This document shows, in pieces, positions 17,431 through 25,760 of a stretch of 64,000 nucleotides of DNA (position 1 is its first letter; each line of letters starts with the position of its first letter). Position numbers and translations under genes: made by a program. The stretch comes from an uncultured Pelagibacteraceae bacterium (GTDB taxonomy: Bacteria; Pseudomonadota; Alphaproteobacteria; Pelagibacterales; Pelagibacteraceae), in NCBI GenBank assembly GCA_902543375.1, contig CACBYE010000005.1, positions 1 through 64,000 on the forward strand, in the 5' to 3' direction. The notes under the pieces are model-generated. The model saw only the letters and a program-made list of their open reading frames with translations, was not told the origin of the DNA and made no database searches.

Positions 17431-18612
17431 ATGAAATCAAAAAAAAGAATTGTTTTAGCTTATTCCGGAGGTTTAGATACATCTATAATTCTAAAATGGC
17501 TTCAAGAAAATTATAGTGCAGAAGTAATTTGTTACACTTCTGATATAGGACAAGAGATTAATAGAAAAAAGATAATCAATAATGCTAAAAAATTTGGTGT
17601 TAAAAAGATTATAATTAAAAATCTAAAGAATATTTTCGTAAAAGAATATGTTTTTCCAATGATACGAGGAAACGCAGTTTACGAAGGGGTTTATTTATTA
17701 GGCACTTCTATAGCAAGACCATTAATTGCAAAAGACCAAATAAGAATAGCAAAAAAATTTAAAGCGTTTGCAGTATCTCATGGAGCAACAGGAAAAGGTA
17801 ATGATCAGGTCAGATTTGAGCTAGGTTACCATTATTTTGGTCCAAAGATAAAAGTTGTTGCTCCTTGGAGAATTTGGAAACTAAGGTCCAGAAATGATTT
17901 AATAAGTTATGCAAAAAAACATGGGATACCTATCCCAAAAGATAAAAAAGGTGCACCCCCTTTTTCTGTCGACGATAATTTATTTCATACCTCAACTGAG
18001 GGTAAGATTTTAGAAAATCCAAAAAATTCAGCTCCAGAATTTATTTTCCAAAGAACAACCTCTCCTGAAAAAGCACCAAATAAACCAACTTTTATTTCAA
18101 TTAATTTTAAAAATGGTGACCCTGTTGGAATAAATGGAAAAAAATTAAATCCTGAAAACATTCTTACCAAATTAAATTCTATTGCTGGAAAAAATGGCAT
18201 AGGAAGAGTCGACCTAGTTGAAAATAGGTTTCTTGGAATTAAATCAAGAGGAGTTTATGAGACACCAGGTGGAACACTTTTGATACACGCCCACAGAGCT
18301 ATCGAGTCAGTGACATTGGATAAAGAAACGATGCACAAAAAAGATTCGATCATGCCAAGATATGCAGAATTAATTTATAATGGTTATTGGTACTCAAAAG
18401 AAAGATTTAAATTACAAAAAATTATTGATCAAAAAAGAAATAAGGTAAATGGATCTGTAAAACTTAAACTATACAAAGGGAATATTACTATCCTATCTAG
18501 AATTACAAAGAGTACTGCGTACTCAATGAAAAAAGTTTCTTTTGAGGAAAATAAAACGTTCAATAAATCTAATGTTGAAAGATTTATTAATTATCACAAG
18601 AAAAAACTCTAA
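17431..18612 (+). CDS. argG: Argininosuccinate synthase
   Basis: Joins citrulline and aspartate using ATP in arginine synthesis, in the cytosol. The 393 residues include the ATP-pyrophosphatase P-loop LAYSGGLDTSIIL, TSIARPLIAK, SHGATGKGNDQVRFEL and the C-terminal GTLLIHAHRAIESVTLD region, all standard. Length is normal (about 400). No other arg gene is in the window. Confidence 0.97.
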   Translation: MKSKKRIVLAYSGGLDTSIILKWLQENYSAEVICYTSDIGQEINRKKIINNAKKFGVKKIIIKNLKNIFVKEYVFPMIRGNAVYEGVYLLGTSIARPLIAKDQIRIAKKFKAFAVSHGATGKGNDQVRFELGYHYFGPKIKVVAPWRIWKLRSRNDLISYAKKHGIPIPKDKKGAPPFSVDDNLFHTSTEGKILENPKNSAPEFIFQRTTSPEKAPNKPTFISINFKNGDPVGINGKKLNPENILTKLNSIAGKNGIGRVDLVENRFLGIKSRGVYETPGGTLLIHAHRAIESVTLDKETMHKKDSIMPRYAELIYNGYWYSKERFKLQKIIDQKRNKVNGSVKLKLYKGNITILSRITKSTAYSMKKVSFEENKTFNKSNVERFINYHKKKL

Positions 18613-18675
18613 TATTGTTAAGTTTTAGGACAATTTATGGTTTGTTAAATTTATTTTTAGTTATATCTTAGAATC

Positions 18676-19134
18676 ATGGAATCAATTAAAAATTGGATGA
18701 GAGATACAGCAAACATATTGTTTGATGATAGTAAGAATGATCTCCGTTCACTTCCTAAAACAGTCAGATTGCAAATTTTATTAGTTTTAAGCTTTATTTG
18801 GACAACAGTTTTTAGTTTATACGTATTTTCATATACAACTTTTGTATTTGGTTGGACTGGACTTTTTTTAGCTCATATTGGGTTGATCTTTGCTGTGTAT
18901 ATGACCTTTAAACACTTTCACAGGGCTGAAGAAAATTCATCTAGTGTTTTTAAAACAAAAAATTTTGACCCCTTTAAAATAATGGTCCTCGTTTTTGTGA
19001 TCGTATTTATATTCGTATTTTCTAAAGGAATTGAAGTTCTAACAAGTCCAAACCCCTACTCTTATTCAATACCATATGATGGCTCATCAAAATCTGTATT
19101 TGAAAAATGGTTGCCATTTAGTAAAGACAAATAA
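18676..19134 (+). CDS. Hypothetical membrane protein, three helices
   Basis: I do not recognise this 152-residue protein. It has an amphipathic charged start (MESIKNWMRDTANILFDDSKND), two close hydrophobic segments (about 33-52 and 58-77) and a third (about 99-117), then an extracytoplasmic-looking Ser/Tyr-rich tail. Its TAATGG stop-start overlap of one base with the psiE-like gene suggests a shared operon and perhaps a shared membrane role. Confidence 0.7.
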   Translation: MESIKNWMRDTANILFDDSKNDLRSLPKTVRLQILLVLSFIWTTVFSLYVFSYTTFVFGWTGLFLAHIGLIFAVYMTFKHFHRAEENSSSVFKTKNFDPFKIMVLVFVIVFIFVFSKGIEVLTSPNPYSYSIPYDGSSKSVFEKWLPFSKDK

Positions 19135-19514
19135 TGGAAAAAGTAGCTAAAAATTTACAACTTATTTTAATGGTTATTATTTTAGTAAGTACAGTAATTG
19201 CAGTGGGTATAGAGATGTATAAAATGTTTGAAAACAGGTCAGTTACTTTAGCTGATTTACTATTAATGTTTCTTTACCTAGAGGTACTTGCAATGGTGCG
19301 AGTTTTTTGGAACCAGCAATCAATAAGCATTACACTACCACTTTTAATAGCTATTACTGCTTTAGCGCGATTTATAATTCTTCAGGGAAAAGAAATGGAT
19401 CCAACAGCATTAGTTTATGAAGCTATCGCTATAGTGCTGATTGCAGGTGCAATTGTTATTCTTAGATTAAGACATAGTGATAAACTAGGTCTTAAGAAAA
19501 AAAAATCAAAATAA
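19134..19514 (+). CDS. psiE: PsiE-like phosphate-starvation-inducible membrane protein
   Basis: Four-helix inner-membrane protein of the PsiE family, named for phosphate starvation induction in E. coli, with unknown function. The 126 residues show the family layout: helix at 10-25, TLADLLLMFLYLEVLAMVRVFW, then ALARFIILQGKEMDP and a last helix ending at LRLRHSDK. It overlaps the preceding gene by one base and lies 6 bases before the photolyase-like gene. Confidence 0.8.
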   Translation: MEKVAKNLQLILMVIILVSTVIAVGIEMYKMFENRSVTLADLLLMFLYLEVLAMVRVFWNQQSISITLPLLIAITALARFIILQGKEMDPTALVYEAIAIVLIAGAIVILRLRHSDKLGLKKKKSK

Positions 19515-19520
19515 ATAAAA

Positions 19521-20660
19521 ATGAAGTTTGATGCCTCTAGGGCTGCGGCCTTAAATAAATTAAACAATTTTGTTGAGGAAAATCTTGCTGAATATTCTAA
19601 ATTAAGAAATTTTGATTTTGGACCAGAAAAGAGAACCAATGTATCCTGTTTATCTCCTTACATTACCCATGGAGTAATAAACGAAAGAGAAATAATTGAA
19701 AAATCACTTAGCAAATTTTCTTTTTCAAAAAATGAAAAATTTATTCAAGAAGTTTTGTGGCGAACGTATTGGAAAGGCTGGTTAGAATTAAGACCAAACG
19801 TTTGGACAGATTATTTGATTGAATTAAATAAAATTAAAGAAGATTTTAAAGATAACCAAAACTATAATAACGCTATTGAAGGAAAAACAAATATTGAGTG
19901 TTTTAATTACTGGGTAAATGAACTCAAAGAAAACAACTATTTACATAATCATACAAGAATGTGGTTTGCAAGTATTTGGATTTTTACTTTGGATTTGCCC
20001 TGGCAGTTAGGAGCAGAATTTTTTATGCAACACCTTTATGATGGAGATGCTGCGTCTAACACTCTTGGTTGGAGATGGGTAGCTGGGGTTCAAACGCAAG
20101 GAAAACATTATCTAGCCAGTGAATGGAATATTAAAAAATTCACAAATAATAGATTTAATAATATTAAGTTAAATGAGAACGCTCCCCCAAAGGTTTCAGA
20201 AAAAACTTACTCAATTATCAAACAAGATTTTGGTAATAAAAATTTAGATAATAGAAATCTTCTAATTTTTGAAAATAATTTATCTTTTGAAGCTAGTGAT
20301 TTCCAAAATAATGAATTTAAAAAGATTTATATAATTTCAAATAAAAATGAAACTAGATCTATAAAATTAAGTGAAAATGTTATCAAATTTAAATCACTTT
20401 TAATTGATGACCAAAAGCATAGATTAAATAATAAGTCCATAAGTTGTGAAACAATAGATATAAATGAAATTAAAAATATAGATGAGAGAGTTATCGCGTT
20501 ATATCCAAATGTCGGTGAAAGCCTCGATTATTTAAATTCAAATAGTTTAAAATTTGATTTTCTGTATAGAAAACTAGATCAGTACTCTTGGCAATATTGC
20601 AATAAAGGTTTTTTTAATTTTAAGAATTATATTCCCAAAATAATTTCAACTTTTAATTAA
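19521..20660 (+). CDS. Photolyase-like FAD-binding-domain protein with N-terminal FAD domain
   Basis: Member of the cryptochrome/photolyase FAD-domain superfamily. Of 379 residues, the first 212 match the photolyase FAD domain: EKFIQEVLWRTYWKGWLELRP, HNHTRMWFASIWIFTLDLPW, then DGDAASNTLGWRWVAG (174-189) and KKFTNNRFN. The usual N-terminal alpha/beta domain is absent. Instead, residues about 245-379 alternate beta strands and helices (LLIFENNL, KKIYIISN, VIALYPNVGE) and end GFFNFKNYIP, so the domain order may be reversed. Whether it repairs DNA or senses light is unknown. It is last in the plus-strand group after psiE. Confidence 0.75.
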   Translation: MKFDASRAAALNKLNNFVEENLAEYSKLRNFDFGPEKRTNVSCLSPYITHGVINEREIIEKSLSKFSFSKNEKFIQEVLWRTYWKGWLELRPNVWTDYLIELNKIKEDFKDNQNYNNAIEGKTNIECFNYWVNELKENNYLHNHTRMWFASIWIFTLDLPWQLGAEFFMQHLYDGDAASNTLGWRWVAGVQTQGKHYLASEWNIKKFTNNRFNNIKLNENAPPKVSEKTYSIIKQDFGNKNLDNRNLLIFENNLSFEASDFQNNEFKKIYIISNKNETRSIKLSENVIKFKSLLIDDQKHRLNNKSISCETIDINEIKNIDERVIALYPNVGESLDYLNSNSLKFDFLYRKLDQYSWQYCNKGFFNFKNYIPKIISTFN

Positions 20661-20669
20661 GGTTAAATT

Positions 20670-20816
20670 TTATTCATTCTCCAATTTAAACTTTTTTCTA
20701 TTATAAATTTTTTTTTCATTTTTTATTATTTTATTTCTTAACATTGGTGAACTTAACAATTTTGCTATTGGATTTTTTTTTTTAATTTTTTTTCTTTTTT
20801 TGATTTTCTTTCCCAT
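20670..20816 (-). CDS. arfA: ArfA-like alternative ribosome-rescue factor, 48 residues
   Basis: Found by direct translation. ATG at 20816, stop TAA ending at 20670. After a Lys-rich start, residues 15-41 run NPIAKLLSSPMLRNKIIKNE and then KKIYNRKK, which lines up with the E. coli ArfA core (N-x-I-x-x-LL-x-x-P-x-x-R-x-x-V-x-K-N, then KK and Y-x-RK) with a two-residue gap. ArfA recruits RF2 to free ribosomes stalled without a stop codon. Length equals the active, shortened E. coli form. It starts 6 bases after the Cys-rich gene. A ribosomal or other basic peptide is the alternative. Confidence 0.55.
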   Translation of the reverse strand: MGKKIKKRKKIKKKNPIAKLLSSPMLRNKIIKNEKKIYNRKKFKLENE

Positions 20817-20822
20817 AAAAAG

Positions 20823-21524
20823 TTATCTTGCAAGTTTTATAAAAATATCACCCATGCCAGCTTCTAAATTTTCTATAGGGGTATTATTTCTAAATTCGCA
20901 AAATCTTCCGGTTATCTGATGACTTTTTACAAAATCTATCTCGTCTTTTTCACAGCTTTTCCCATTATGTAGTAAACCTATTACTATTCGATCTTTGATA
21001 CTGTAGACTTGTTTATCATTAATTTTATCACCATCACAAAAATAATCTTTATTTACTTTGTTTGGAAAGTCTTGTTTTTTGCAGGGATTTTTAATTGTAA
21101 AAACAAAAAACTCTTTTACACCATCTTTAAATTTATGTTTCATTTTTTGAACTTCGGAGTATTTCATAATATCACATGAACATGGGACACAGCATTTATA
21201 GTAGCTACCACAAATCTTATTTTTAGTTTTTCTTTCGTTAACAAATATAAAATCTGGCTGACTATTAGGATCAATTAATGAGCCAGATACAGCACAATAT
21301 AATTTGTTGTACTCAATAAAATCTTTATAAGTAATATCTTTATCAATTATATATTTAAAGAATTTTGGGCCTGCAGCATTTCTATTTTTATCTGGAAATA
21401 TTCTTGACCAGTCATTAATCAAATCTTTGTAATAGTTTTTTTCTGATGAATTTGAGATATTTGAAAAAGACAAAACTAGAGCGATAATTACCAATGTCTT
21501 AATTATATTTTTTAAAAATCTCAT
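20823..21524 (-). CDS. Hypothetical secreted cysteine-rich protein
   Basis: I do not recognise this family. The 233 residues have a signal peptide (about 1-27: basic start, LVIIALVLSF core). The mature part holds ten cysteines (77, 105, 111, 112, 115, 117, 148, 163, 191, 209), with a dense CCVPCSC cluster. Such a content suggests several disulfides or a metal site in the periplasm. It is divergent from the fasciclin gene across about 150 bases and is followed by the ArfA-like ORF. Confidence 0.75.
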   Translation of the reverse strand: MRFLKNIIKTLVIIALVLSFSNISNSSEKNYYKDLINDWSRIFPDKNRNAAGPKFFKYIIDKDITYKDFIEYNKLYCAVSGSLIDPNSQPDFIFVNERKTKNKICGSYYKCCVPCSCDIMKYSEVQKMKHKFKDGVKEFFVFTIKNPCKKQDFPNKVNKDYFCDGDKINDKQVYSIKDRIVIGLLHNGKSCEKDEIDFVKSHQITGRFCEFRNNTPIENLEAGMGDIFIKLAR

Positions 21525-21675
21525 TTATTTAGATTAAAATTTATGGTTAAAGTTTAGTCTAGATTAATAGTTGTAACTTTCTACTGTTAAATATAAACAA
21601 TATGTGGTTTTTGTTTAAACATTTGTCGCACTAAATTAACCTTTTAAATTATTAATTTTTATATATTTAAAACAA

Positions 21676-22149
21676 ATGAAAAAAATTAGTTCAATTATCT
21701 GTTTATTAATAATGATTTTCGTACCAACGATTACATTTGCAAATATAATTAATCTACTTAATGAAACTGGCAAGTTTACTAAATTAAATGAAACACTAAC
21801 TAAGTCGGGTTTAGATAAAAATCTAGGGGGCGATGGACCATTTACAATTTTTGCACCATTGGATGATGCATTTGCTGCAATTAGTGCACAAACATATTAC
21901 GGCCTCTTAAGGGAAGAGAATAAAGAAAAACTAATAAACATCTTAGGAAGACATGTTTTTTCAAAAAAAATAACTTCTTCAGAAATAAACGGTGAAATAA
22001 AAATTAAGGCAATTAATGGTGAAGAGATAACGATTAAAAAGGTTAATGGAATTGTATATATAAATGAGGCTGAAGTTGTAACGGCTGACATTGAAGCTCC
22101 GAATGGTGTAATCCATTTTATAAATAGAGTTCTGCAACCTTTAAATTAG
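21676..22149 (+). CDS. Fasciclin (FAS1) domain secreted protein
   Basis: Exported single-FAS1-domain protein; such domains mediate adhesion or protein contacts. The 157 residues start with a signal peptide (about 1-22, ending TFA). The FAS1 core shows GDGPFTIFAPLDDAFAAI, LINILGRHVFSKKI and the H2 box PNGVIHFINRVLQPLN. It is convergent with the FG-GAP gene with adjoining stops. Its role is unknown here. Confidence 0.92.
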   Translation: MKKISSIICLLIMIFVPTITFANIINLLNETGKFTKLNETLTKSGLDKNLGGDGPFTIFAPLDDAFAAISAQTYYGLLREENKEKLINILGRHVFSKKITSSEINGEIKIKAINGEEITIKKVNGIVYINEAEVVTADIEAPNGVIHFINRVLQPLN

Positions 22150-23580
22150 TTATTTTTGATTTAAAACAATTGTTTCGTTTAATTTTTTGATAGAAATCGT
22201 TTCGGTTTGACCATTAGTCCATCTAACCTGAATTTTTATATTTTTTTCATTTTCTCGAATTCCATAGTGAGCCACTGGCTCCATTTGGCAAAGATAACCA
22301 GATCCAGAGTCAATTGTTTTAGAATGTTTTCTCAAATTTGAAATTAATGTCACTGATGCTCCTCTTGCAGGCGCACCGTATTTATTTAAAGGTTTTATTC
22401 TTAAATATTTATTTTGAGGATTTACTTTTGCTTTATACAAGGACAATGGCTGATCAAAACTTTCTCCGTGTGAAACTAATAACTCTAGAACACCGTCATT
22501 ATCTATATCAGCAACTGCTGCTCCAGTTCCATATCCATTTGGCTCTAAACCAACATCTAATGGTATTTGCTCAATCACACCATTATCTAATATTTTAAAA
22601 AGTTTATTAGGTTCACCAATGTTGTTCATGAAGACCTCATCATAACCATCATTATCTAAATCAGCTGAAATAACAGTTCTTATTCTTGAAGGCTCATCAA
22701 AAGGTGGCTTGGCTATATCTTGAAAGATATTATCCTTTAACACATAGGCTCTGTGAAATCCTCCCCAATTTCCATTTAAAATGTCCAATCGTCCTCTATA
22801 ATAAATATCAGACAAAGCAGTTCCTCTCCCATTTTGAAGAAAATCTTCAACTCTATATTCGTTTGCAACGTCTAAAAATTTACCCTCATTGTTTTTATAT
22901 AAAAAATTTGCTCCTCTTTCATTAGCCGCAAACACATCAATTTTATCAGAAATAATATGTCCAGCTACAACAGCTCGACCGCCAGTGACCTTTGCAAGAT
23001 TTAATTGAACAGATTTATCAACTATTATCTCGTCACTATATTCATAAAACCTAGTTGGTCCTCCATAATTCGCAACATAAACACCATAATTTCCATCACC
23101 TTTTCTGTCGACACAGACAACCGATCTGCCAGCAGTTAAATTAAGATCTCTCTGATTTTTTTCAATTTCAAATAAATCTACATACTTATCTTTTTCTAAA
23201 TCGATAAATCTGTCTGAATATTTTTTTGTTCCACTATATGTATCAGTGTTAAGAAAATATATTTCTTCATATCCATCTTTATCTATATCGCATGCAGCGA
23301 CCCCGATAGTTCTCCTAAACTCATCTGTAAACTTTTTTTGATTTACAATATTGATTAATTTTCCATTCTCATATGATAAAGCTAAATTCAAATAACCAAA
23401 TCCAGTTACTATAAAATCAAAATTTCCATCTTGGTTTACGTCCGTTACAGAAACTCCATAACTAAGTCTTTTGGGATTATCGACGATTTGGTTTGTAATA
23501 TCCTCAAAGAAATCAGCATATAGACTATTTGGGATTAACAGAAAAAATAAAACCACTATTTTTTTTAAATATTTTATCAT
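22150..23580 (-). CDS. Exported FG-GAP/VCBS repeat protein with C-terminal ASPIC/UnbV domain (CRTAC1-like)
   Basis: Predicted secreted beta-propeller. I place the start at ATG 23580 (MIKYLKKIVVLFFLLIPNSLYA, a clean signal peptide); a GTG at 23592 would overlap the previous gene. Repeats carry Asp-rich calcium-type loops such as DVNQDGNFDFIV, DIDKDGYEEIYF, DLDNDGYDEVFM and DIDNDGVLELLV, spaced 50-120 residues. The last 80 residues are the ASPIC/UnbV domain (GAPARGASVTL, then VRWTNGQTETI). It is last in the photolyase-DUF2256-DUF4174 operon, with one base between genes. A surface or periplasmic binding role is likely, partner unknown. Confidence 0.87.
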   Translation of the reverse strand: MIKYLKKIVVLFFLLIPNSLYADFFEDITNQIVDNPKRLSYGVSVTDVNQDGNFDFIVTGFGYLNLALSYENGKLINIVNQKKFTDEFRRTIGVAACDIDKDGYEEIYFLNTDTYSGTKKYSDRFIDLEKDKYVDLFEIEKNQRDLNLTAGRSVVCVDRKGDGNYGVYVANYGGPTRFYEYSDEIIVDKSVQLNLAKVTGGRAVVAGHIISDKIDVFAANERGANFLYKNNEGKFLDVANEYRVEDFLQNGRGTALSDIYYRGRLDILNGNWGGFHRAYVLKDNIFQDIAKPPFDEPSRIRTVISADLDNDGYDEVFMNNIGEPNKLFKILDNGVIEQIPLDVGLEPNGYGTGAAVADIDNDGVLELLVSHGESFDQPLSLYKAKVNPQNKYLRIKPLNKYGAPARGASVTLISNLRKHSKTIDSGSGYLCQMEPVAHYGIRENEKNIKIQVRWTNGQTETISIKKLNETIVLNQK

Positions 23581-23581
23581 C

Positions 23582-24115
23582 TTAATTCTCACTTTTTTTA
23601 CTTTTATATTTTTTCATCCAATCAATAAATATTTTTATGGCATCCTCCATATCTTCAGTTTTGTTAGGATGGTTCTTTGCTCTACCCAACATGGTTGCAA
23701 TGACATTTACCTGATACTTACTTGAACGATTTTTAATAGTTTTAATTGTATAAAGAGCTTTTTCCTTATTTTTAAATCCCAAACCTTGAGTGGTGGTTTT
23801 GGGATTATAATCTGAATAAAGAGATAAATTTATAGGTCTAGATTTTTTACTTAGAGGCATTTTATCTATGATTTTAAACATAATTTTGTAATTAAGTTTA
23901 TCCATTATCTTTTTAGATTTTCCATCAAAACCAATTAGATTGATAGAAAATTTTTCATTCTTATTAATTTTACAAATTAATTTTACATATCTTTTATGAA
24001 AATCTTTTATTTTATCTTGATATATTTTTTTCGTCTCTAGATAAATTCTATCCTTATAATTTGGGGTAGAAATAAGTAAGATTCTACTTTTCCATTTGTA
24101 TTTTCCTAAATTCAT
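23582..24115 (-). CDS. DUF4174 domain protein with an extra C-terminal domain
   Basis: Residues 1-91 read like DUF4174: LGKYKWKSRILLISTP, then LIGFDGKSKKIM and FKIIDKMPLSKK, matching the family's ending of the ID-x-MP form. DUF4174 is of unknown function, thioredoxin-like in outline but without a CxxC here. Residues 92-177 form a second basic domain (RPINLSLYSDYNPKTTTQG, GLGFKNKEKA, then a helical end) that I do not recognise by name. No signal peptide is visible, unlike many DUF4174 proteins. It overlaps the DUF2256 gene by 4 bases (ATGA). Confidence 0.6.
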   Translation of the reverse strand: MNLGKYKWKSRILLISTPNYKDRIYLETKKIYQDKIKDFHKRYVKLICKINKNEKFSINLIGFDGKSKKIMDKLNYKIMFKIIDKMPLSKKSRPINLSLYSDYNPKTTTQGLGFKNKEKALYTIKTIKNRSSKYQVNVIATMLGRAKNHPNKTEDMEDAIKIFIDWMKKYKSKKSEN

Positions 24116-24243
24116 ATTTTTTTGCTAGAGCATCTTTTTGAGCAATACTTAACCCTCTCCCAATTCAGCTTCCATTTTTTTCTCCAAGTGAAAGGTCTTT
24201 TACAAATAATACAGATTTTAGAAGGAAGATTTTCTTTTCTCAC
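24112..24243 (-). CDS. DUF2256 zinc-ribbon-like small protein, 43 residues
   Basis: Found by direct translation between the photolyase and DUF4174 genes. It starts with GTG at 24243 sharing its first G with the photolyase TAG stop, and ends with TGA overlapping the next ATG by 4 bases. The protein contains LPSKICIICKRPFTWRKKW and then YCSKRC: a CxxC...CxxxC pattern (Cys11, 14, 34, 38) suited to one zinc, with the family's PFTWRKKW core. DUF2256 proteins are known to occur beside cryptochrome/photolyase genes, as here. Function is unknown. Coupling at both ends makes co-translation nearly certain. Confidence 0.85.
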   Translation of the reverse strand: MRKENLPSKICIICKRPFTWRKKWKLNWERVKYCSKRCSSKKI

Positions 24244-25733
24244 TAAATTGTGTTTTGTTTAATAAATTTTTCTGCTGCAGGAAGAATTAATTTTTTCCTA
24301 TCAGTTTTCATTTTATCAAAAATTCTAACCATCATGGATAACCTTGGATTTTTCAAAAAAAATTTTCTATTTCGGTCAATAAATCTCCAATAAAGACCAT
24401 CCATTGTATTACACCAGTCTCCTTTTTTAAAATCCATCATTTTCATAAAATAAGCAGATCCACAGATATAAGGTTTGGTTGCAAATATCCCACCATCACT
24501 GAATAATCCCATACCATAAACATTTGGGACCATAACCCAGTCAGAAGAGTCTACAAACATTTCCATAAACCATTTGTAAACCATAACAGGTTTTATTTCG
24601 CAAAGGTTCATGATGTTGGATAAAATCATTAGCCTTTCAATGTGATGAGACCATCCGTGGTTAAGCGCATTTTTAATTGCATAATCGAGTGGTGGTAAAC
24701 CAGTTGTTCCGTCATACCAGGATTTTTTCATTTTTTTATTTTGATTAAAAAAATTTCCAGTTTCCATCTCATTCGAGTAACTTTGGTAAATTCCTCTCAT
24801 AAATTCTCTCCAACCAATTACTTGGCGTATGTAACCTTCTAAAGAATTCAACTTAATTTTTTTACTTTTATGAAAGTCGAGAACTTTTTTGATAATCAAC
24901 TCAGGCGTGATCAAGCCTAAGTTGATATAAGGACTTAAAGCACTATGAAATAAGATATTATCCTTTTGGTCAACTGCATCTTCATAATCGCCAAATAAAT
25001 TTGATTTTTCTTTTATAAAAAAATTTAAAAGCTTAATGACGTCATCATATTCTGTTGCATGCCAAAAATTGTCTGTTTTGCCAGGATGATCCTTAAATAA
25101 TTTCTCAATAATTGGTTTTAATTTTTTCGTGTGGTTTGTTTCATTAATTTTTGGAAATTTTGGAATAGAAATATTTTTAGGTAATTTATTTCTATTATCC
25201 TCATCAAAGCTCCATTTACCTCCTATTGGGTTTCCATCTGAGCCCATTAATATTCCTGATTTTTTTCTAACATCCTTATAAAAGGTTGCCATAAAGGGTT
25301 TTTTTGATTTCGATAAATATTGTTTAAATTCCTCTCTCGAATTTAAAAACATTGGAGTTTGTATAATATTCCACTTTATTTTTTCTTTTTTAATGAACTG
25401 ATTTATTTTTTTTTCAAAAAATTTATCCTCAACCTCAAAGCTTGAAATTTCTTTTATTTTTTTTGAAATTATAACTTTCTTTAATTTCTTTAAATAATCG
25501 TCTTTAAATTCTTTATCTTCAATTTTAATGTATTCTAATTTAAATTTATCCTTTTTAAGACTTTCAGCATGTGAACGCATGGAAGATAAGAAAAGAAGTA
25601 TCTTTTGTTTATGATGCTTTTCATAAGTACACAATTCATAATCCTCAGCCATGAAAAATAGATGGTCTTTTTTGAAGCGATCTAAGTATTTTGATGGAAA
25701 TAATTGATTTCCCAGTATAAAGAATAAGTTCAT
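24243..25733 (-). CDS. Cryptochrome/photolyase-related protein (FeS-BCP/CryPro-like family)
   Basis: FAD protein of the PhrB/CryB-like branch, some of which repair (6-4) photoproducts. The 496 residues have the N-terminal alpha/beta domain (MNLFFILGNQLFP start, LFFMAEDYELC) and the all-helical FAD region: YIRQVIGWREFMRGIYQ (301-317), HGWSHHIERLMILSNIMNLCEI, FVDSSDWVMVPNVYGMGLFSDGG, TKPYICGSAYFMKM. PhrB binds a 4Fe-4S cluster through four Cys. Here only Cys378, 424 and 441 occur after residue 35, and KKGDWC replaces the CxxC loop, so a cluster seems unlikely. It leads a four-gene operon and is divergent from an SDR with 27 bases between starts. Confidence 0.88.
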   Translation of the reverse strand: MNLFFILGNQLFPSKYLDRFKKDHLFFMAEDYELCTYEKHHKQKILLFLSSMRSHAESLKKDKFKLEYIKIEDKEFKDDYLKKLKKVIISKKIKEISSFEVEDKFFEKKINQFIKKEKIKWNIIQTPMFLNSREEFKQYLSKSKKPFMATFYKDVRKKSGILMGSDGNPIGGKWSFDEDNRNKLPKNISIPKFPKINETNHTKKLKPIIEKLFKDHPGKTDNFWHATEYDDVIKLLNFFIKEKSNLFGDYEDAVDQKDNILFHSALSPYINLGLITPELIIKKVLDFHKSKKIKLNSLEGYIRQVIGWREFMRGIYQSYSNEMETGNFFNQNKKMKKSWYDGTTGLPPLDYAIKNALNHGWSHHIERLMILSNIMNLCEIKPVMVYKWFMEMFVDSSDWVMVPNVYGMGLFSDGGIFATKPYICGSAYFMKMMDFKKGDWCNTMDGLYWRFIDRNRKFFLKNPRLSMMVRIFDKMKTDRKKLILPAAEKFIKQNTI

Positions 25734-25760
25734 AGCTAAATATAACTAATAAAATTTTTT

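Noticed and set aside
22338-22925. Open frames of 79-86 codons on the plus strand opposite the FG-GAP gene
   Set aside because: They lie wholly antisense to a well-supported gene with signal peptide and repeats, and show no recognisable protein pattern.
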